NCBI RefSeq assembly: GCF_014212015.1 | Contig: NZ_JACJVN010000005.1 | Location: 1-64,000, forward strand | Direction of reading: 5' to 3' | Source: Cohnella lubricantis | GTDB lineage: Bacteria > Bacillota > Bacilli > Paenibacillales > Paenibacillaceae | Length of the DNA stretch: 64,000 nt | Shown here: positions 45,053-54,772 of the stretch, piece after piece | Layout: the number at the start of each line of letters is the position of its first letter | How positions within the stretch are numbered: position 1 is the first letter of the stretch | Notes under the pieces: model-generated | What the model saw: the letters and a program-made list of their open reading frames with translations, nothing else | Database searches by the model: none | What the model was told of the DNA's origin: nothing | Translations under genes and position numbers: made by a program

Positions 45053-46315
45053 TTACAACAATCGTTTGCGCATTAAGTCCCATGTCCGAACGGGCTGATC
45101 TGTCCGCAGACGAATGCGCTGCATCGGATGTCTCGCAACTGTGAGCGGATTGCCTTCTTCATCCGTCATCTCATCGATCCGCTGCGTGAAAGCTCGTCCG
45201 CCCGGTCCGATAAATTCGACCTCCATGCCGGGCTTAAAGGGGCTTCGCTGCTGCACGACTGCGATGCCGGAGGCTTCGTCATACTCTTGCACGATCGCCG
45301 CGAAGTCATAAGGAGCGGGCTTCTCCTCCGGCTCGTAAATATGCTCGCCAGCGCCCGGCTTCGAATAGAAGAAGCCCGTATTGAGCGGACGGTTGGCTGC
45401 TTTGCCGATCTCGTCAATCCATTCCTGCTTCAACGCATACGATTCCGGATCGGCCATATAAGCGTCGATTGCCTGGCGGTACGCATTCACGACGGAAGCC
45501 ACATAATGAATGCTCTTCATGCGGCCTTCAATCTTGAAGCTGTCCACGCCAGCTTCGATTAGGTCCGGAATATGCCGGATCATGCATAGATCCTTGCTGC
45601 CCATCGTGAACTGATGCTCATCTGCATTCGCAACGGCCAGCCCGCCTTCATGCAGATCATACTTCCAACGGCAAGATTGACAGCAGCCGCCACGGTTGGA
45701 ATCGCGATCGGTGAAGTGATTGGACAAGACGCAGCGGCCCGAGACCGAGGAACACATAGCGCCGTGGATGAATGCTTCGATCTCAATATCTACATGCTTC
45801 TTGATCTCCCGGATCTCCTCCATCGATGTCTCTCTGGCGAGCACGACGCGAGGCAGGCCCTCTTCCTTCCAGAACTTGACCGCCTGCCAGTTCATGGTCG
45901 ACTGCTGCGTGCTCAGATGAACTTCCAGCCCCGGCGCTTCGCGAAGCGCCGTCTCCACGATGTACGGGTCAGCTGCGATGATGGCCGCGATACCGACGCT
46001 CTCCAACTGGCGAAGATAGTCCGCCACCCCTTCCAGATCCTCTTGGTGAGCGTAAATATTCGTCGCGACGAACACCTTCGCCCCGTAACGAGCAGCGAAT
46101 TCAACGCCCTCGCGCATCTCGTCGATGCTGAAGTTGTCCGCGTTCGAGCGCAGACCATATTTCTGTCCGCCGATATAGACGGCGTCCGCCCCATAATGAA
46201 CAGCAATTCTCAGCTTCTCCAGATTACCCGCAGGAGCCAGCAGCTCCGGCTTGTCCAGACGGTAACGCTTGCCTGTTCTTCCTCGGGCGGCCGTATCCAA
46301 GACGGCGTTGGTCAT
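45053..46315 (-). CDS. yrrO: U32 family protein TrhP2-like (tRNA hydroxylation)
   Basis: A 420-residue protein of the peptidase U32 family, larger of the YrrN/YrrO (TrhP1/TrhP2) pair. In B. subtilis these are required for prephenate-dependent formation of 5-hydroxyuridine at tRNA position 34. It opens with KPELLAPAGNLEKLRIAVHYGADAVYIGGQKYGLR and has the U32 signature EAFIHGAMCSSVSGRCVLSNHFTDRDSNRGGCCQSCRW. The cysteines probably bind an iron-sulfur cluster. A beta-barrel C-terminal domain follows. The start is ATG 46315, with AAGGAGGGG six bases upstream. It lies 62 bp behind yrrN. Confidence 0.88.
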   Translation of the reverse strand: MTNAVLDTAARGRTGKRYRLDKPELLAPAGNLEKLRIAVHYGADAVYIGGQKYGLRSNADNFSIDEMREGVEFAARYGAKVFVATNIYAHQEDLEGVADYLRQLESVGIAAIIAADPYIVETALREAPGLEVHLSTQQSTMNWQAVKFWKEEGLPRVVLARETSMEEIREIKKHVDIEIEAFIHGAMCSSVSGRCVLSNHFTDRDSNRGGCCQSCRWKYDLHEGGLAVANADEHQFTMGSKDLCMIRHIPDLIEAGVDSFKIEGRMKSIHYVASVVNAYRQAIDAYMADPESYALKQEWIDEIGKAANRPLNTGFFYSKPGAGEHIYEPEEKPAPYDFAAIVQEYDEASGIAVVQQRSPFKPGMEVEFIGPGGRAFTQRIDEMTDEEGNPLTVARHPMQRIRLRTDQPVRTWDLMRKRLL

Positions 46316-46377
46316 CCTAACCCCTCCTTGCAGCAATTGTATTCCATACGCTTATCGCGTAACTCAGCTCTATCGAC

Positions 46378-47313
46378 TCAATACACTTGTTCCTTATAGA
46401 GGAATCCGAAGCTGAGCTCCCGCAACGGATCCTGATGCTCACGAATCGCCTCCAGCCATTCCTCGCGGAAGACATATCCTTCCGGGTCGGCTGCCCAAGC
46501 ATCCATGGCAGCCCGATAGCCGCGAATTACTGCGAGATTGTACGCTTCCGTCTTGAGCAACGATTCAATATACATACTGCGGACGCCGGCAGCCAGAAGC
46601 TCAGGCAGCGCCTCAAGCAAGCATATATCGTCCGAACTCATGACATGGGTGCCGTTCGCATCCTCGTAGATCGGCAGCTTCTCCTCAGGCCGTTCCGCCT
46701 CTGCAAGAAACCGCCCGCGATCGGGGCCGAGATCGACGATGTGCGCTTCGCGTCCAATATGATCCATATAGCTCTGCAGCAAATTCCGGCGCGAATAATA
46801 GATGTTAGTCATGCCGTGTACCTGCACTTGCGCCTCAAGCGAAGATTCCCGGACGAAGCTCGTTATCTCCTCTTCGTTCAATTCCTTGGCCAACACCGCT
46901 CGTACGGCCCCTCTGCGTCCCCAGAAGCCGGCCGTGGCCGCATTCGTTCCCGTCATCTCCGCATTCCAATGAAGCCTAAGCTCCACCCCGGCCTCCCGCA
47001 CGCACATTAGCACGGCCGGATCGCCGAAGACGACGGCATCGGCCCCTGCATCCGCTATCAGCCTCAAATAATCGGGGAGACCTGCAAGCTCATCGTTGCG
47101 GAAGAGCTTGTCTGCCGATACGTACGCTTTCGCTCCAAGCTCATGCGCTCTTGCGATCGCTCCGCGAATATCGCTGTCGCCAATGTCTCCAGGAAGCCGC
47201 ATGCCGAATCGGGACTCCCCGATAAGCACTGCATCCGCTCCCGCCTCTATATAACGTGCCACCTGTTCGATCGAGCCTGCCGATATGAGCAGCTCCGCAG
47301 CTTGGTTCGCGAT
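46378..47313 (-). CDS. yrrN: U32 family protein TrhP1-like, probably starting at a non-ATG codon
   Basis: The smaller U32 partner of the tRNA-hydroxylation pair, about 311 residues. Conserved sequence reads AELLISAGSIEQVARYIEAGADAVLIGESRFGMRL at the N-terminus. The only usual start codon in frame (GTG 47262) lies inside this conserved stretch, after ELLISAGSIEQ. A perfect GGAGGTG at 47321-47327 stands seven bases before an in-frame ATC at 47311-47313, so translation probably starts at AUC, giving (M)ANQAAELLISAG. Later motifs (VFGDPAVLMCVREAG, LHWNAEMTGTNAATAGFWGRRG) are intact. The conserved order mltG-yrrN-yrrO is kept, but the yrrM methyltransferase found here in B. subtilis is absent. Confidence 0.8.
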   Translation of the reverse strand: MANQAAELLISAGSIEQVARYIEAGADAVLIGESRFGMRLPGDIGDSDIRGAIARAHELGAKAYVSADKLFRNDELAGLPDYLRLIADAGADAVVFGDPAVLMCVREAGVELRLHWNAEMTGTNAATAGFWGRRGAVRAVLAKELNEEEITSFVRESSLEAQVQVHGMTNIYYSRRNLLQSYMDHIGREAHIVDLGPDRGRFLAEAERPEEKLPIYEDANGTHVMSSDDICLLEALPELLAAGVRSMYIESLLKTEAYNLAVIRGYRAAMDAWAADPEGYVFREEWLEAIREHQDPLRELSFGFLYKEQVY

Positions 47314-47340
47314 TGTCCTGCACCTCCAGTAATCAAAGAC

Positions 47341-47398
47341 CGACCCGGCGCAGCCGGCAGACCTCCTTGCTCTGGTCTGTATCCTTGGCGCCGGGTCG
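47341..47398 (-). terminator. Stem-loop between mltG and yrrN
   Basis: CGACCCGGCGC and GCGCCGGGTCG form an 11-bp stem with a long loop; on the minus strand GTCTTTG follows. It could be a terminator or attenuator between the two genes. Confidence 0.6.
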
Positions 47399-47447
47399 AT
47401 GCGTGGTCATTCGGCGCGTGAGCACCGCTGTCTGCTATTGCTTGCTG

Positions 47448-48836
47448 TTATTGCTTCGCATTCTTCTCGCTTGTCTCGATGTTCTTCTGATGCTGCTTAT
47501 ATGTCGTCGCGAATAGATGCTGATTGCTGCCATCCTTCTTCGTCACGTAATACAGATAGTCCGTATCCTCCGGATACAGCGCCGCTTCAATCGATTTGAG
47601 GCTCGGGCTTGCGATCGGTCCCGGCGGCAGTCCTTGGTTCAAATACGTGTTGTACGGGCTGTCAATCTTCAAATCGTCCGTCGACAGCTTCTCCTTCTGC
47701 TTGCCGAGCGCATACTGGATCGTCGCGTCGATCTGGAGCGGCATCTCCTTCTCCAGCCGATTCTCGATGACGCTGGCAACCTTCGCCCTCTCGTCGTCAA
47801 GCATGACTTCCCGCTCCACCAGCGAGGCGATCGTAAGCAGCTGATGCAGGTTCAGGCCGCGCTCTTCCATCGTCGTCTGCCAATCCTCCGGCAGTTGCCC
47901 CAGCTTGCGGTCCAGCTCGGCGACCATTCGGTCGATGATATCTTCCTCGGAGGATCCCTTCTTCATCTCGTACGTTTCCGGGAACAGATACCCTTCAAGC
48001 GGATACTTCAATGAAGCGTTCTCCGGTATCTCCTTCGTCCACATGGAGGCGCCGAGCACGTTCGGGTCCTTCATCTCCTGCAGGAATTTATCCTTGTTAA
48101 TGCCGGCTTCCTTCACCAGCCGATCGGCAATTTGCTCCACAGTGAAGCCTTCGGGGATCGTAAACTTCACAGTCTCGGCGGCGATGGTGTCGCCCGCATT
48201 CAACTTAGCCACGATCTCTTCCAGCGTCAAGCCCGGCATCATATCATAATCGCCGGCCTGAAAGCCCGCGCCCTCATTCTTATACTTGAGCCAAGCGCTG
48301 AACAGAAATGCATTACGAATAAGGCCCGATTGCTCCAGCTCTTCCGCGATCGATTTGGCGCCCATCCCCTTCGCGATGGTAACGCGCACCGGCTCGGTTG
48401 ATGCAGGCGCTGGACGTAGACCGTTCCATACATAGAAGAGCACAGATCCGGCAGCGATGATAACGAGACCGAGAGCAATAAAGAACGACCACAGAACGGG
48501 ATGGCCTTTCTTCCTCCGGTAGCGAACCGGCGAAGGCGTCTTCTCCTCTTCCTCTTCGGATGGATCCGCGATAGGCTGCTGACGCCTGCGCGGCTTCCCT
48601 TCTTCCAGTGCGGACGGGAAATCCCGCGGATAGCCGACGTCCGGCTGTGCGGCTGCCGCCGATTGTTTGGCGGGCTCGCTCAAGCTCGCTTCGCGTCCCT
48701 CGCCCAGTTCGGCCGCCTTCGTCTGACGCTCCTCTTCCGGCTGGCCCTTCTGTTCTTCCTCTTCGGAAGAGTCCCGATCGTTCGGATAGATCGAGTTCCA
48801 GCCGATCGGATTGTCATCGTCTCTATCGTTGCTCAT
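47448..48836 (-). CDS. mltG: Endolytic transglycosylase MltG
   Basis: A 462-residue membrane-bound lytic transglycosylase of the YceG family that cleaves nascent glycan strands and sets their length. A charged, disordered cytoplasmic N-terminus (1-125, many Glu/Lys) is followed by one span (VLWSFFIALGLVIIAAGSVLFYVW, about 128-151) and the extracellular LysM-like and YceG domains. The catalytic glutamate lies in IASLVEREVMLDDERAKVASV, and the ending SLKSIEAALYPEDTDYLYYV is typical. The cytoplasmic tail is longer than in E. coli MltG, as common in Bacillales. GGAGG stands six bases before the ATG. Confidence 0.92.
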   Translation of the reverse strand: MSNDRDDDNPIGWNSIYPNDRDSSEEEEQKGQPEEERQTKAAELGEGREASLSEPAKQSAAAAQPDVGYPRDFPSALEEGKPRRRQQPIADPSEEEEEKTPSPVRYRRKKGHPVLWSFFIALGLVIIAAGSVLFYVWNGLRPAPASTEPVRVTIAKGMGAKSIAEELEQSGLIRNAFLFSAWLKYKNEGAGFQAGDYDMMPGLTLEEIVAKLNAGDTIAAETVKFTIPEGFTVEQIADRLVKEAGINKDKFLQEMKDPNVLGASMWTKEIPENASLKYPLEGYLFPETYEMKKGSSEEDIIDRMVAELDRKLGQLPEDWQTTMEERGLNLHQLLTIASLVEREVMLDDERAKVASVIENRLEKEMPLQIDATIQYALGKQKEKLSTDDLKIDSPYNTYLNQGLPPGPIASPSLKSIEAALYPEDTDYLYYVTKKDGSNQHLFATTYKQHQKNIETSEKNAKQ

Positions 48837-48864
48837 GCCTAACCTCCTGCCGCCGATTCTCGCA

Positions 48865-48890
48865 CAAAAGAGCGGTTGCCCGCTCTTTTG
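48865..48890. terminator. Hairpin between the DUF1292 gene and mltG
   Basis: CAAAAGAGCGG and CCGCTCTTTTG, an 11-bp perfect stem with a 4-base loop, on the minus strand behind the DUF1292 gene. Confidence 0.75.
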
Positions 48891-48939
48891 GCCACATTAT
48901 CCTTGCCTGATGCCGCATTCGCAATCCCCGTAATGCCGG

Positions 48940-49236
48940 TCACGGCCTATCTTCGCTCCCGAACAAGAGATCGTCGTAGGCTTCCGCGACATTCTCCCAC
49001 TCCTCGTCGTCCTCGACCGTCTCCAGCTGAGGAGTTCCATTGCCATCCACGACGACGCGGAACACTTCGATATCCCCTTCCGCCTTCATCGCATCCGACT
49101 GAAGCACCGCATAATCGCGTCCGCCGAGCGACAGCTCCGCCATGATCTTGAAATGCTCGGGCTTCCCGCCCTGGCCTTCCAGCTCTACCTGATCGCCAAA
49201 CAGCAACTTCAAGATGCTCTCGTTCGCTTGCGTCAT
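48940..49236 (-). CDS. DUF1292 protein, second copy
   Basis: A 98-residue acidic protein of the DUF1292 family: FGDQVELEGQGGKPEHFKIMAELSLGGRDYAVLQ followed by VFRVVVDGNGTPQLETVEDDEEWENVAEAYDDLLF. No catalytic motif. It is 18 bp behind the other DUF1292 gene and has its own GGAGG site. The function is unknown; a protein-protein role is possible. The pair looks like a duplication that has diverged strongly. Confidence 0.8.
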   Translation of the reverse strand: MTQANESILKLLFGDQVELEGQGGKPEHFKIMAELSLGGRDYAVLQSDAMKAEGDIEVFRVVVDGNGTPQLETVEDDEEWENVAEAYDDLLFGSEDRP

Positions 49237-49254
49237 GACTGCCTCCGTCCGCCT

Positions 49255-49563
49255 TTACTTACCGGCGTCTTCGGCGTCGTCGATGCCGCCCGCCAGCGTA
49301 TTGAACGTCTCTTCAACCATATCCCATTCCGCTTCGTCTTCGATCGGGAATAGCTTGATCTCATCGTTCTCTTCCTCGTAACGGAAAGCGAACACTTCCT
49401 GCTCTTCCTCTTCGTCGTCAGCTGGGATGAGCATGATATACTTCCGGCCGGTGCCGTCGTCAGGCTCGAATCGCATTATGACTTCGAATGCTTCGTCGTT
49501 GCCCTCGTCGTCCGGGATATAAATAATTTCCGCTTCTTCTTCGCGGTTCAACTCGTCTGCCAT
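49255..49563 (-). CDS. yrzB: DUF1292 protein, YrzB-like
   Basis: A 102-residue, highly acidic protein (EEEAEIIYIPDDEGNDEAFEVIMRFEPDDGTGRKYIMLIPADDEEEEQEVFAFRYEEEND). It matches the YrzB/DUF1292 family that always follows yrrK (ruvX) in Bacillales. The function is unknown. GAGAGG stands eight bases before the ATG. It lies two bases behind ruvX. Confidence 0.87.
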   Translation of the reverse strand: MADELNREEEAEIIYIPDDEGNDEAFEVIMRFEPDDGTGRKYIMLIPADDEEEEQEVFAFRYEEENDEIKLFPIEDEAEWDMVEETFNTLAGGIDDAEDAGK

Positions 49564-49565
49564 TG

Positions 49566-49991
49566 TTATAACCTCTCATTCTGACGGGAGTCCAAGTAAT
49601 TCTGCAGGAGAATGGCCGCAGCCATCTTATCCACGACCAGCTTGCGCTTGCGGCGGCTGACATCGGCCTCAAGTAACGTACGCTGGGCGGCGACGGTTGT
49701 CAGCCGCTCATCCCAGAGATGAACGGGCATCGATAGTGTCTGCCTAAGTTCTTCCGCGAATGCCATACAAATTTCGCCACGCGGACCGATCGTCCCGTTC
49801 ATGTTCTTCGGCAAGCCGACGACAATCGATTCGACCTCGTGCTCTCGGACGAGCTCGCGAATGCGATCCAGATAGTCGCCTTCCTTCTTCCGTTCGATCA
49901 CTTCCACGCCCTGCGCGGTCCAACCGAACAAATCGCTCATCGCGACGCCGATCCGCTTGTCTCCGTAGTCCAACCCCATGATTCTCATCAT
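49566..49991 (-). CDS. ruvX: RuvX/YqgF family RNase H-fold nuclease
   Basis: A 141-residue RNase H-like protein (YrrK): [16 protein letters not shown] with the first catalytic Asp, [16 protein letters not shown] with the conserved glycine turn, and [16 protein letters not shown] with the second acidic pair, then [14 protein letters not shown]. Members act as Holliday-junction resolvase candidates and in pre-16S rRNA 5' end processing. The ATG shares one base with the ireB stop (TAATG), so translation is coupled. ATG 49988 directly behind it is an alternative start. Confidence 0.9.
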   Translation of the reverse strand: MMRIMGLDYGDKRIGVAMSDLFGWTAQGVEVIERKKEGDYLDRIRELVREHEVESIVVGLPKNMNGTIGPRGEICMAFAEELRQTLSMPVHLWDERLTTVAAQRTLLEADVSRRKRKLVVDKMAAAILLQNYLDSRQNERL

Positions 49992-50266
49992 TACCGGTGA
50001 TGGTGGAGGTAGAACCGGACAAGCTCTTCGATGAGTTCGTCGCGTTCTTTCTTCCGAATCAGGCTGCGCGCATTGTTATGACGAGGAATATAGGCGGGAT
50101 CGCCGGATAACAGATAACCGACGATCTGATTGATCGGGTGGTATTCCTTCTCCACCAAGGCATCATGCACGGTTAACAGAATATCCTTGGCCGATACTTC
50201 CTCAGGATCCGGCACCACGTCGAATTTAACCGTCTGGTCCAGATGATTCTTGTCCGACGAGCTCAT
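49991..50266 (-). CDS. ireB: IreB family regulatory protein (UPF0297)
   Basis: A 91-residue protein (YrzL/IreB): [20 protein letters not shown], the N-terminal Thr-containing segment that PASTA kinases phosphorylate in Enterococcus, then [45 protein letters not shown]. It is the first gene behind alaS in the conserved alaS-ireB-ruvX-yrzB order. The start is ATG 50266, with GAGGTG six bases upstream. Confidence 0.92.
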   Translation of the reverse strand: MSSSDKNHLDQTVKFDVVPDPEEVSAKDILLTVHDALVEKEYHPINQIVGYLLSGDPAYIPRHNNARSLIRKKERDELIEELVRFYLHHHR

Positions 50267-50453
50267 CTCCAGCACCTCGCTTTCTCATTCTTATCCATCA
50301 TATCACATTCTCGGACGGACAGGAAATGTAAGCGCTCGGGCGAGTCCGCCGATAATCGACGCGGCTTCGGCTATGTCAGACGCGAATGCTGACGGGGCAA
50401 GCGAGATGTTCGATTATATCGATATCTCTCCCCAAGTTAGCCCAATTTAGACT

Positions 50454-50483
50454 GGAGATACTCGATTATTCGCGAGCATCTCC
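50454..50483. repeat. Hairpin behind alaS
   Basis: GGAGAT-CTCG and CGAG-ATCTCC pair around CGAATAAT with one bulge. No T-run, so it may be an RNA-end structure or an intergenic hairpin rather than a terminator. The 243-bp gap 50267-50509 shows no gene. Confidence 0.5.
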
Positions 50484-50509
50484 AGCCGCAGCAGTCCTGC
50501 TCTCTAGCC

Positions 50510-53152
50510 TTACCCTTGCAGCTGCGCCAGCACGAGCTTCTCCGCCGCGCCGAGCGCCTCGGCCAGCTTCGACGCGTCCTTGCCGCCGGCTTGCGCCATC
50601 TCCGGCTTGCCGCCGCCTCCGCCGCCGCAGATCGCGGCCAGCTCCTTGATCAGCTTGCCGGCGTGCAATCCCTTCGCCGTCAGATCCGGCGTCACGGCGA
50701 CGACGAACTGCACCTTGTCGCCGTCTACGGCGCCAAGCGCGAGCACCGCCGAGCCGAGCTTCTCCTTCAGCTCATCCGCGACGCCGCGCAGCGCATCCAT
50801 GCCGCCCGCGTTCACTTGCGCCGCCAGCAGCGTCACGCCGCCGACCGACTTCGCCTGGCCGGCAAGGTCTGCCGCTTCGAGGCGGCCCAGCTTGCTCTGC
50901 AGCGACTCTGCGTCGCGCTGCGCCTGGCGCAGCTCCGCCTGCAGCACTTCGACGCGCTTCGGCACGTCGGCTGCGCCCGACTTGAGCAGCCCGGCCGCTT
51001 CGCGCAGCAGTCCAAGCTGCTCGTCCATGTACGCGTAAGCGTGACGGCCGGTTAGCGCTTCGATCCGGCGGACGCCGGAGCCGATGCCGCTCTCGCTGAC
51101 GAGCTTGAACAGGCCGATCTGCGCCGTGTTCCGTACGTGGCAGCCGCCGCACAGCTCGAGGCTGTAGTCGCCGACGCGCACGACGCGGACGATGTCGCCG
51201 TACTTCTCGCCGAAGAGCGCCATCGCGCCGAGCGCCTTCGCTTCCGCGATCGGCTTGTAGCTGATGTCGAGCTCGGTGCCAAGCCAGATCTGCTCGTTCA
51301 CGCGGCGCTCCACATCCGCAAGCTCTTCGGCGGTAATCGCGCCGAAGTGCGAGAAGTCGAAGCGCAGGCGATCCGGTTCGACGAGCGAGCCCGCTTGATT
51401 GACGTGCGTGCCGAGCACTTCCTTCAGCGCCTTGTGCAGCAGGTGCGTCGCCGTGTGGTTGCGCACGATGTCGCTGCGGTCCGCCGCGTTGACGCTGGCC
51501 GCCACGACGTCGCCAACCTTCAGCGTGCCTGCCGTGACCGTCACGTGGTGCACGTGCTGGCCAAGCGGAGCCTTGCTCATGCCGTTCACGCTAACCGCGA
51601 GTCCAGCCGCGCCCGTCAGCGTGCCGGTGTCGCTCACCTGGCCGCCGCTCTCCGCATAGAAAGGCGTGCGGTCGAGCACGACCGCTGCCGTCTCGTCCGC
51701 GCCTGCCTCGTCTACGAACTTGTCGCCCGATACGATAGCGACGACCCGCGCTTCCGCCGTCAAGCTCTCATAGCCGATGAACTCGCTCTCCGCCGTCAAC
51801 TCCGACAGCGCGCCGCCCTGCACCTTCATGCTATCCGTCTCTTGGCGAGCGGAGCGCGCGCGTTCGCGCTGCTCCTCCATCGAAGCGTCGAAGCCTTCGC
51901 GGTCGACGGTCATGCCTTGCTCCGCTGCATAATCTTCCGTCAGGTCGAACGGGAAGCCGTACGTATCGTACAGCTTGAACGCATCCGGTCCGGAGATGAC
52001 CGATATGCCTTCGCTCTTCGCCTTGCCGCACAGGTCGGCGAGAATAGCCAGACCGTCGCTGAGCGTCTCGTGGAAACGTTCTTCCTCGGTACGAATGACC
52101 TTCTCGATGAACTCGCGCTTCTCCACAACCTCCGGGTAGTGGCCGCCCATAACGCCGCCGACCGTCTTCGTGATCTCCCACAGGAACGGGCGGTCAATGC
52201 CGATCACCTTGCCGTAACGAACGGCGCGGCGGAGCAGACGGCGGATAATGTAGCCGCGGCCTTCGTTGGAAGGCAGGACGCCGTCGCCGACGGCGAACGA
52301 CACGGTGCGGATGTGGTCCGCGATAACCTTCAGCGCGACGTCGTGGTCCGGGTTAGCCTTATACGTTACACCTGCGATCTTGGCCGCATGCGCGATGATC
52401 GGCTGGAACAGGTCGGTGTCGAAGTTGGAATCGACGTCCTGCACGATCGAAGCGAAGCGCTCGAGTCCTGCGCCGGTATCGATGTTCTTGTTCGGCAGCG
52501 GCGTGTAGCTGCCGTCCTTGTTATGGTTGAACTGCGAGAACACGAGGTTCCACACTTCGAGGAAACGCTCATTCTCCCCGCCAGGGTAGCATTCCGGGTC
52601 GGACAGATCGCCGTACTTCTCGCCGCGGTCGTAGAAGATCTCGGTGCAAGGTCCGCATGGGCCTTCGCCGATATCCCAGAAGTTGTCGGTCAGCTTGATG
52701 ATGCGGTTCTCAGGGATGCCGATCTTCTCGTTCCAGTAGCGGAACGCTTCTTCGTCCTCCGGATGAATCGTCACGGACAAGCGGTCCGGGTCGAAGCCGA
52801 TCCACTGCGGGCCGGTCAAGAACTCCCACGCCCACGTGATGGCTTCTTCCTTGAAGTAGTCGCCGATGGAGAAGTTCCCGAGCATCTCGAAGAACGTATG
52901 GTGGCGGCGCGTCTTGCCGACGTTCTCGATATCGTTCGTACGGATGCACTTCTGCGAGTTGGTGATGCGCGGGTTCTCCGGCTTCACGCGTCCGTCGAAG
53001 TATTGCTTAAGCGGCGCCATGCCGGCGTTAATCCACAGCAGGGACGGGTCATTATGCGGCACGAGCGAAGCGCTCGGCTCGACATGGTGGCCTTTGCTCT
53101 CGAAGAAGCGAAGCCATCTCTCGCGGATATCCGCGGCTTTTAACGGTTGCAT
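50510..53152 (-). CDS. alaS: Alanyl-tRNA synthetase
   Basis: It charges tRNA-Ala. The 880-residue class IIc synthetase has motif 1-2 region [39 protein letters not shown], the editing-domain zinc site HTATHLLH and [13 protein letters not shown], and the C-terminal DHHA1 domain ending in [16 protein letters not shown]. All are intact. The start is ATG 53152 behind AAGGAGG; a longer frame to 53200 lies in the leader. It is controlled by the T-box upstream. Confidence 0.97.
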   Translation of the reverse strand: MQPLKAADIRERWLRFFESKGHHVEPSASLVPHNDPSLLWINAGMAPLKQYFDGRVKPENPRITNSQKCIRTNDIENVGKTRRHHTFFEMLGNFSIGDYFKEEAITWAWEFLTGPQWIGFDPDRLSVTIHPEDEEAFRYWNEKIGIPENRIIKLTDNFWDIGEGPCGPCTEIFYDRGEKYGDLSDPECYPGGENERFLEVWNLVFSQFNHNKDGSYTPLPNKNIDTGAGLERFASIVQDVDSNFDTDLFQPIIAHAAKIAGVTYKANPDHDVALKVIADHIRTVSFAVGDGVLPSNEGRGYIIRRLLRRAVRYGKVIGIDRPFLWEITKTVGGVMGGHYPEVVEKREFIEKVIRTEEERFHETLSDGLAILADLCGKAKSEGISVISGPDAFKLYDTYGFPFDLTEDYAAEQGMTVDREGFDASMEEQRERARSARQETDSMKVQGGALSELTAESEFIGYESLTAEARVVAIVSGDKFVDEAGADETAAVVLDRTPFYAESGGQVSDTGTLTGAAGLAVSVNGMSKAPLGQHVHHVTVTAGTLKVGDVVAASVNAADRSDIVRNHTATHLLHKALKEVLGTHVNQAGSLVEPDRLRFDFSHFGAITAEELADVERRVNEQIWLGTELDISYKPIAEAKALGAMALFGEKYGDIVRVVRVGDYSLELCGGCHVRNTAQIGLFKLVSESGIGSGVRRIEALTGRHAYAYMDEQLGLLREAAGLLKSGAADVPKRVEVLQAELRQAQRDAESLQSKLGRLEAADLAGQAKSVGGVTLLAAQVNAGGMDALRGVADELKEKLGSAVLALGAVDGDKVQFVVAVTPDLTAKGLHAGKLIKELAAICGGGGGGKPEMAQAGGKDASKLAEALGAAEKLVLAQLQG

Positions 53153-53221
53153 TAGGGGTCCTCCTTCTATTTGGGCCAAAAATGGGTTTGGTTTAACCAT
53201 CTCGCTCGGCAGCCCGGCAAA

Positions 53222-53500
53222 TAAAAAACGCCCCTGACAAGTCAGGGACGAATCGAATTCGCGGTACCACCCTGGTTATCGCGCGCCTCCTAGCGGCAAC
53301 GCAATCGCCTCATCGGGCGTTAACGGGCCCACCCGTCGATGTTGAATCGAGCTCCAGAACCGGCTTCCCCCGCCCTTCGCGCAAGGATTCTTCCACCCCG
53401 GCATCTTCCCGCCGTTAGGCTTATCGGTTCACCCGAGGGAAGAGCGTCGGAATCCTCTCTCTGCAGCACGGTCTGCAAGGTACTCTTGTCCTGTCAACGC
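53222..53500 (-). promoter_or_regulatory. T-box riboswitch of alaS
   Basis: On the minus strand the leader shows AGTA near 53483, a purine-rich stem I, and the T-box sequence AACCAGGGTGGTACCGCG (53277-53260). The terminator pairs CGTCCCTGAC with GTCAGGGGCG and is followed by six T (53250-53223). A GCC in GGGAAGATGCCGGGG near 53400 is a plausible alanine specifier; I have not folded the RNA. Confidence 0.88.
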
Positions 53501-53514
53501 TTTGCTATTTATTG

Positions 53515-53544
53515 ATTATAGTGAACGCTTTCCCTCGCTGTCAA
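53515..53544 (-). promoter_or_regulatory. alaS promoter
   Basis: Perfect TTGACA (53544-53539) and TATAAT (53520-53515) with an 18-base spacer. The spacer contains GGAAAGCGTTCACT, a 12-of-14 match to a cre site, possibly by chance. Confidence 0.85.
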
Positions 53545-54611
53545 ACGGTTTTTCTCCGAATATAGTAGGCGGAGACGTGCTGCGCGATTACCTTCAGAGC
53601 CGCATAGACCGGTACCGCCAGCAGCAGCCCGACGATGCCCGCCAGCTCACCCCCGACCAATAGCACGAAGATGATCGTCATCGGGTGAAGATGCATCGAC
53701 CGGCCGACCACCTGAGGGCTGATGATATTGCTCTCCAGGAACTGGCACAGCGTATTCACGACGGCAACCAGCAAAGCCATTTTCCACGAGATCGTTAGCG
53801 CCATTACCATCGCCGGAAGCGCGCCTAGGAACGGGCCCAAGTAAGGGATAATGTCGAACAGCGCCACGAAGAGCGCCATCAGCAGCGGGTAAGGCATGCC
53901 GATCAGCAAGTAGCCGATGTACGCCGACACCCCCACGCACACCGAGACCAGAAGCTGCCCCCGTATGTAGCTTCCCAGCGCTTCATCGATATCCTTCAGC
54001 AGCCGCACGACGCCTTGTCGGCGGGCTCTCGGCACGTACTTGAAGATTGCACGTTCGAAGACATCCATATCCTTCAGCATGTAGAAAGCCAGGAACGGAA
54101 CGATCATCGCGAGAAAAAAGACGTTCACGACCGCGCCGATGTTGTGCATGAACGCGGCGACGCGCTCGGAGATCTGCTTCTCGATACCTGCGACCGACCG
54201 GTTAATGCCGCTTCTGACGCTCTCCGGCAGCATCTCATTATGATTGAAATGATGCACTAGGCTCTGCGCCTTCATCGTCATCTCCGGCACGTGCTCGTTC
54301 AGCTCCTGCACCTGCCCGACGACCATCGGCGTCACATTGACGAAGATGACCACGCAGCTGCAGATGAAGACCGCGTAGATGAGCAGCACCGCTGCCGTTC
54401 GCGGCACCTTCCGGCCGTGCAGCAGTCCGACGACCGGGTTCAGGACGTATGCGATGATCATCGCGACGAAGAACGGGGCGGATACGGATTTGAGGAACCG
54501 GAAGACCGATGCGAGCAGCGGACGAACGAGGATGAGCAGGTATAAAGCCAGAAGCCCGAGAATGACATAGACCAATATGGTAAAAAGACGACTTTGGGCA
54601 AACCGGAACAA
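53541..54611 (-). CDS. AI-2E family transporter, YrrI-like
   Basis: A 356-residue membrane protein of the AI-2E family: an N-terminal pair of spans (LFTILVYVILGLLALYLLI, FFVAMIIAYVLNPVVGLL), a third (AAVLLIYAVFICSCVVIFV), and the C-terminal bundle with FDIIPYLGPFLGALPAMVMAL and ESNIISPQVVGRSMHLHPMTIIFVLL. It occupies the position of B. subtilis yrrI, directly before alaS. The start is placed at TTG 54611 because GGAGGTG lies seven bases upstream. A GTG/ATG-type start further up (54680) would add a basic tail but has no ribosome binding site. The end at 53541 overlaps the -35 box of alaS. Confidence 0.82.
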   Translation of the reverse strand: MFRFAQSRLFTILVYVILGLLALYLLILVRPLLASVFRFLKSVSAPFFVAMIIAYVLNPVVGLLHGRKVPRTAAVLLIYAVFICSCVVIFVNVTPMVVGQVQELNEHVPEMTMKAQSLVHHFNHNEMLPESVRSGINRSVAGIEKQISERVAAFMHNIGAVVNVFFLAMIVPFLAFYMLKDMDVFERAIFKYVPRARRQGVVRLLKDIDEALGSYIRGQLLVSVCVGVSAYIGYLLIGMPYPLLMALFVALFDIIPYLGPFLGALPAMVMALTISWKMALLVAVVNTLCQFLESNIISPQVVGRSMHLHPMTIIFVLLVGGELAGIVGLLLAVPVYAALKVIAQHVSAYYIRRKTV

Positions 54612-54704
54612 GACGCCCCACCTCCATCTTCGCTTGGCCTTCAGGCGCCGGTCTCCTCCAGTATGCGTACTTGCCCCCAAGCGTAAACGTTGATCACGAA
54701 TAAA

Positions 54705-54738
54705 CCCCGGCCGCTCGCATAGCGCGAGCAGACCGGGG
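54705..54738 (-). terminator. Terminator behind the zinc-ribbon gene
   Basis: CCCCGG and CCGGGG with an inner GCTCGC / GCGAGC stem; on the minus strand TTTATTCG follows. Confidence 0.75.
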
Positions 54739-54772
54739 CAATGGAATTCATATTGGAGTTACAGCACGGAAA

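Noticed and set aside
53521-53538. cre site in the alaS promoter spacer
   Set aside because: 12 of 14 matches but carbon control of alaS is not expected and the T-box explains regulation.
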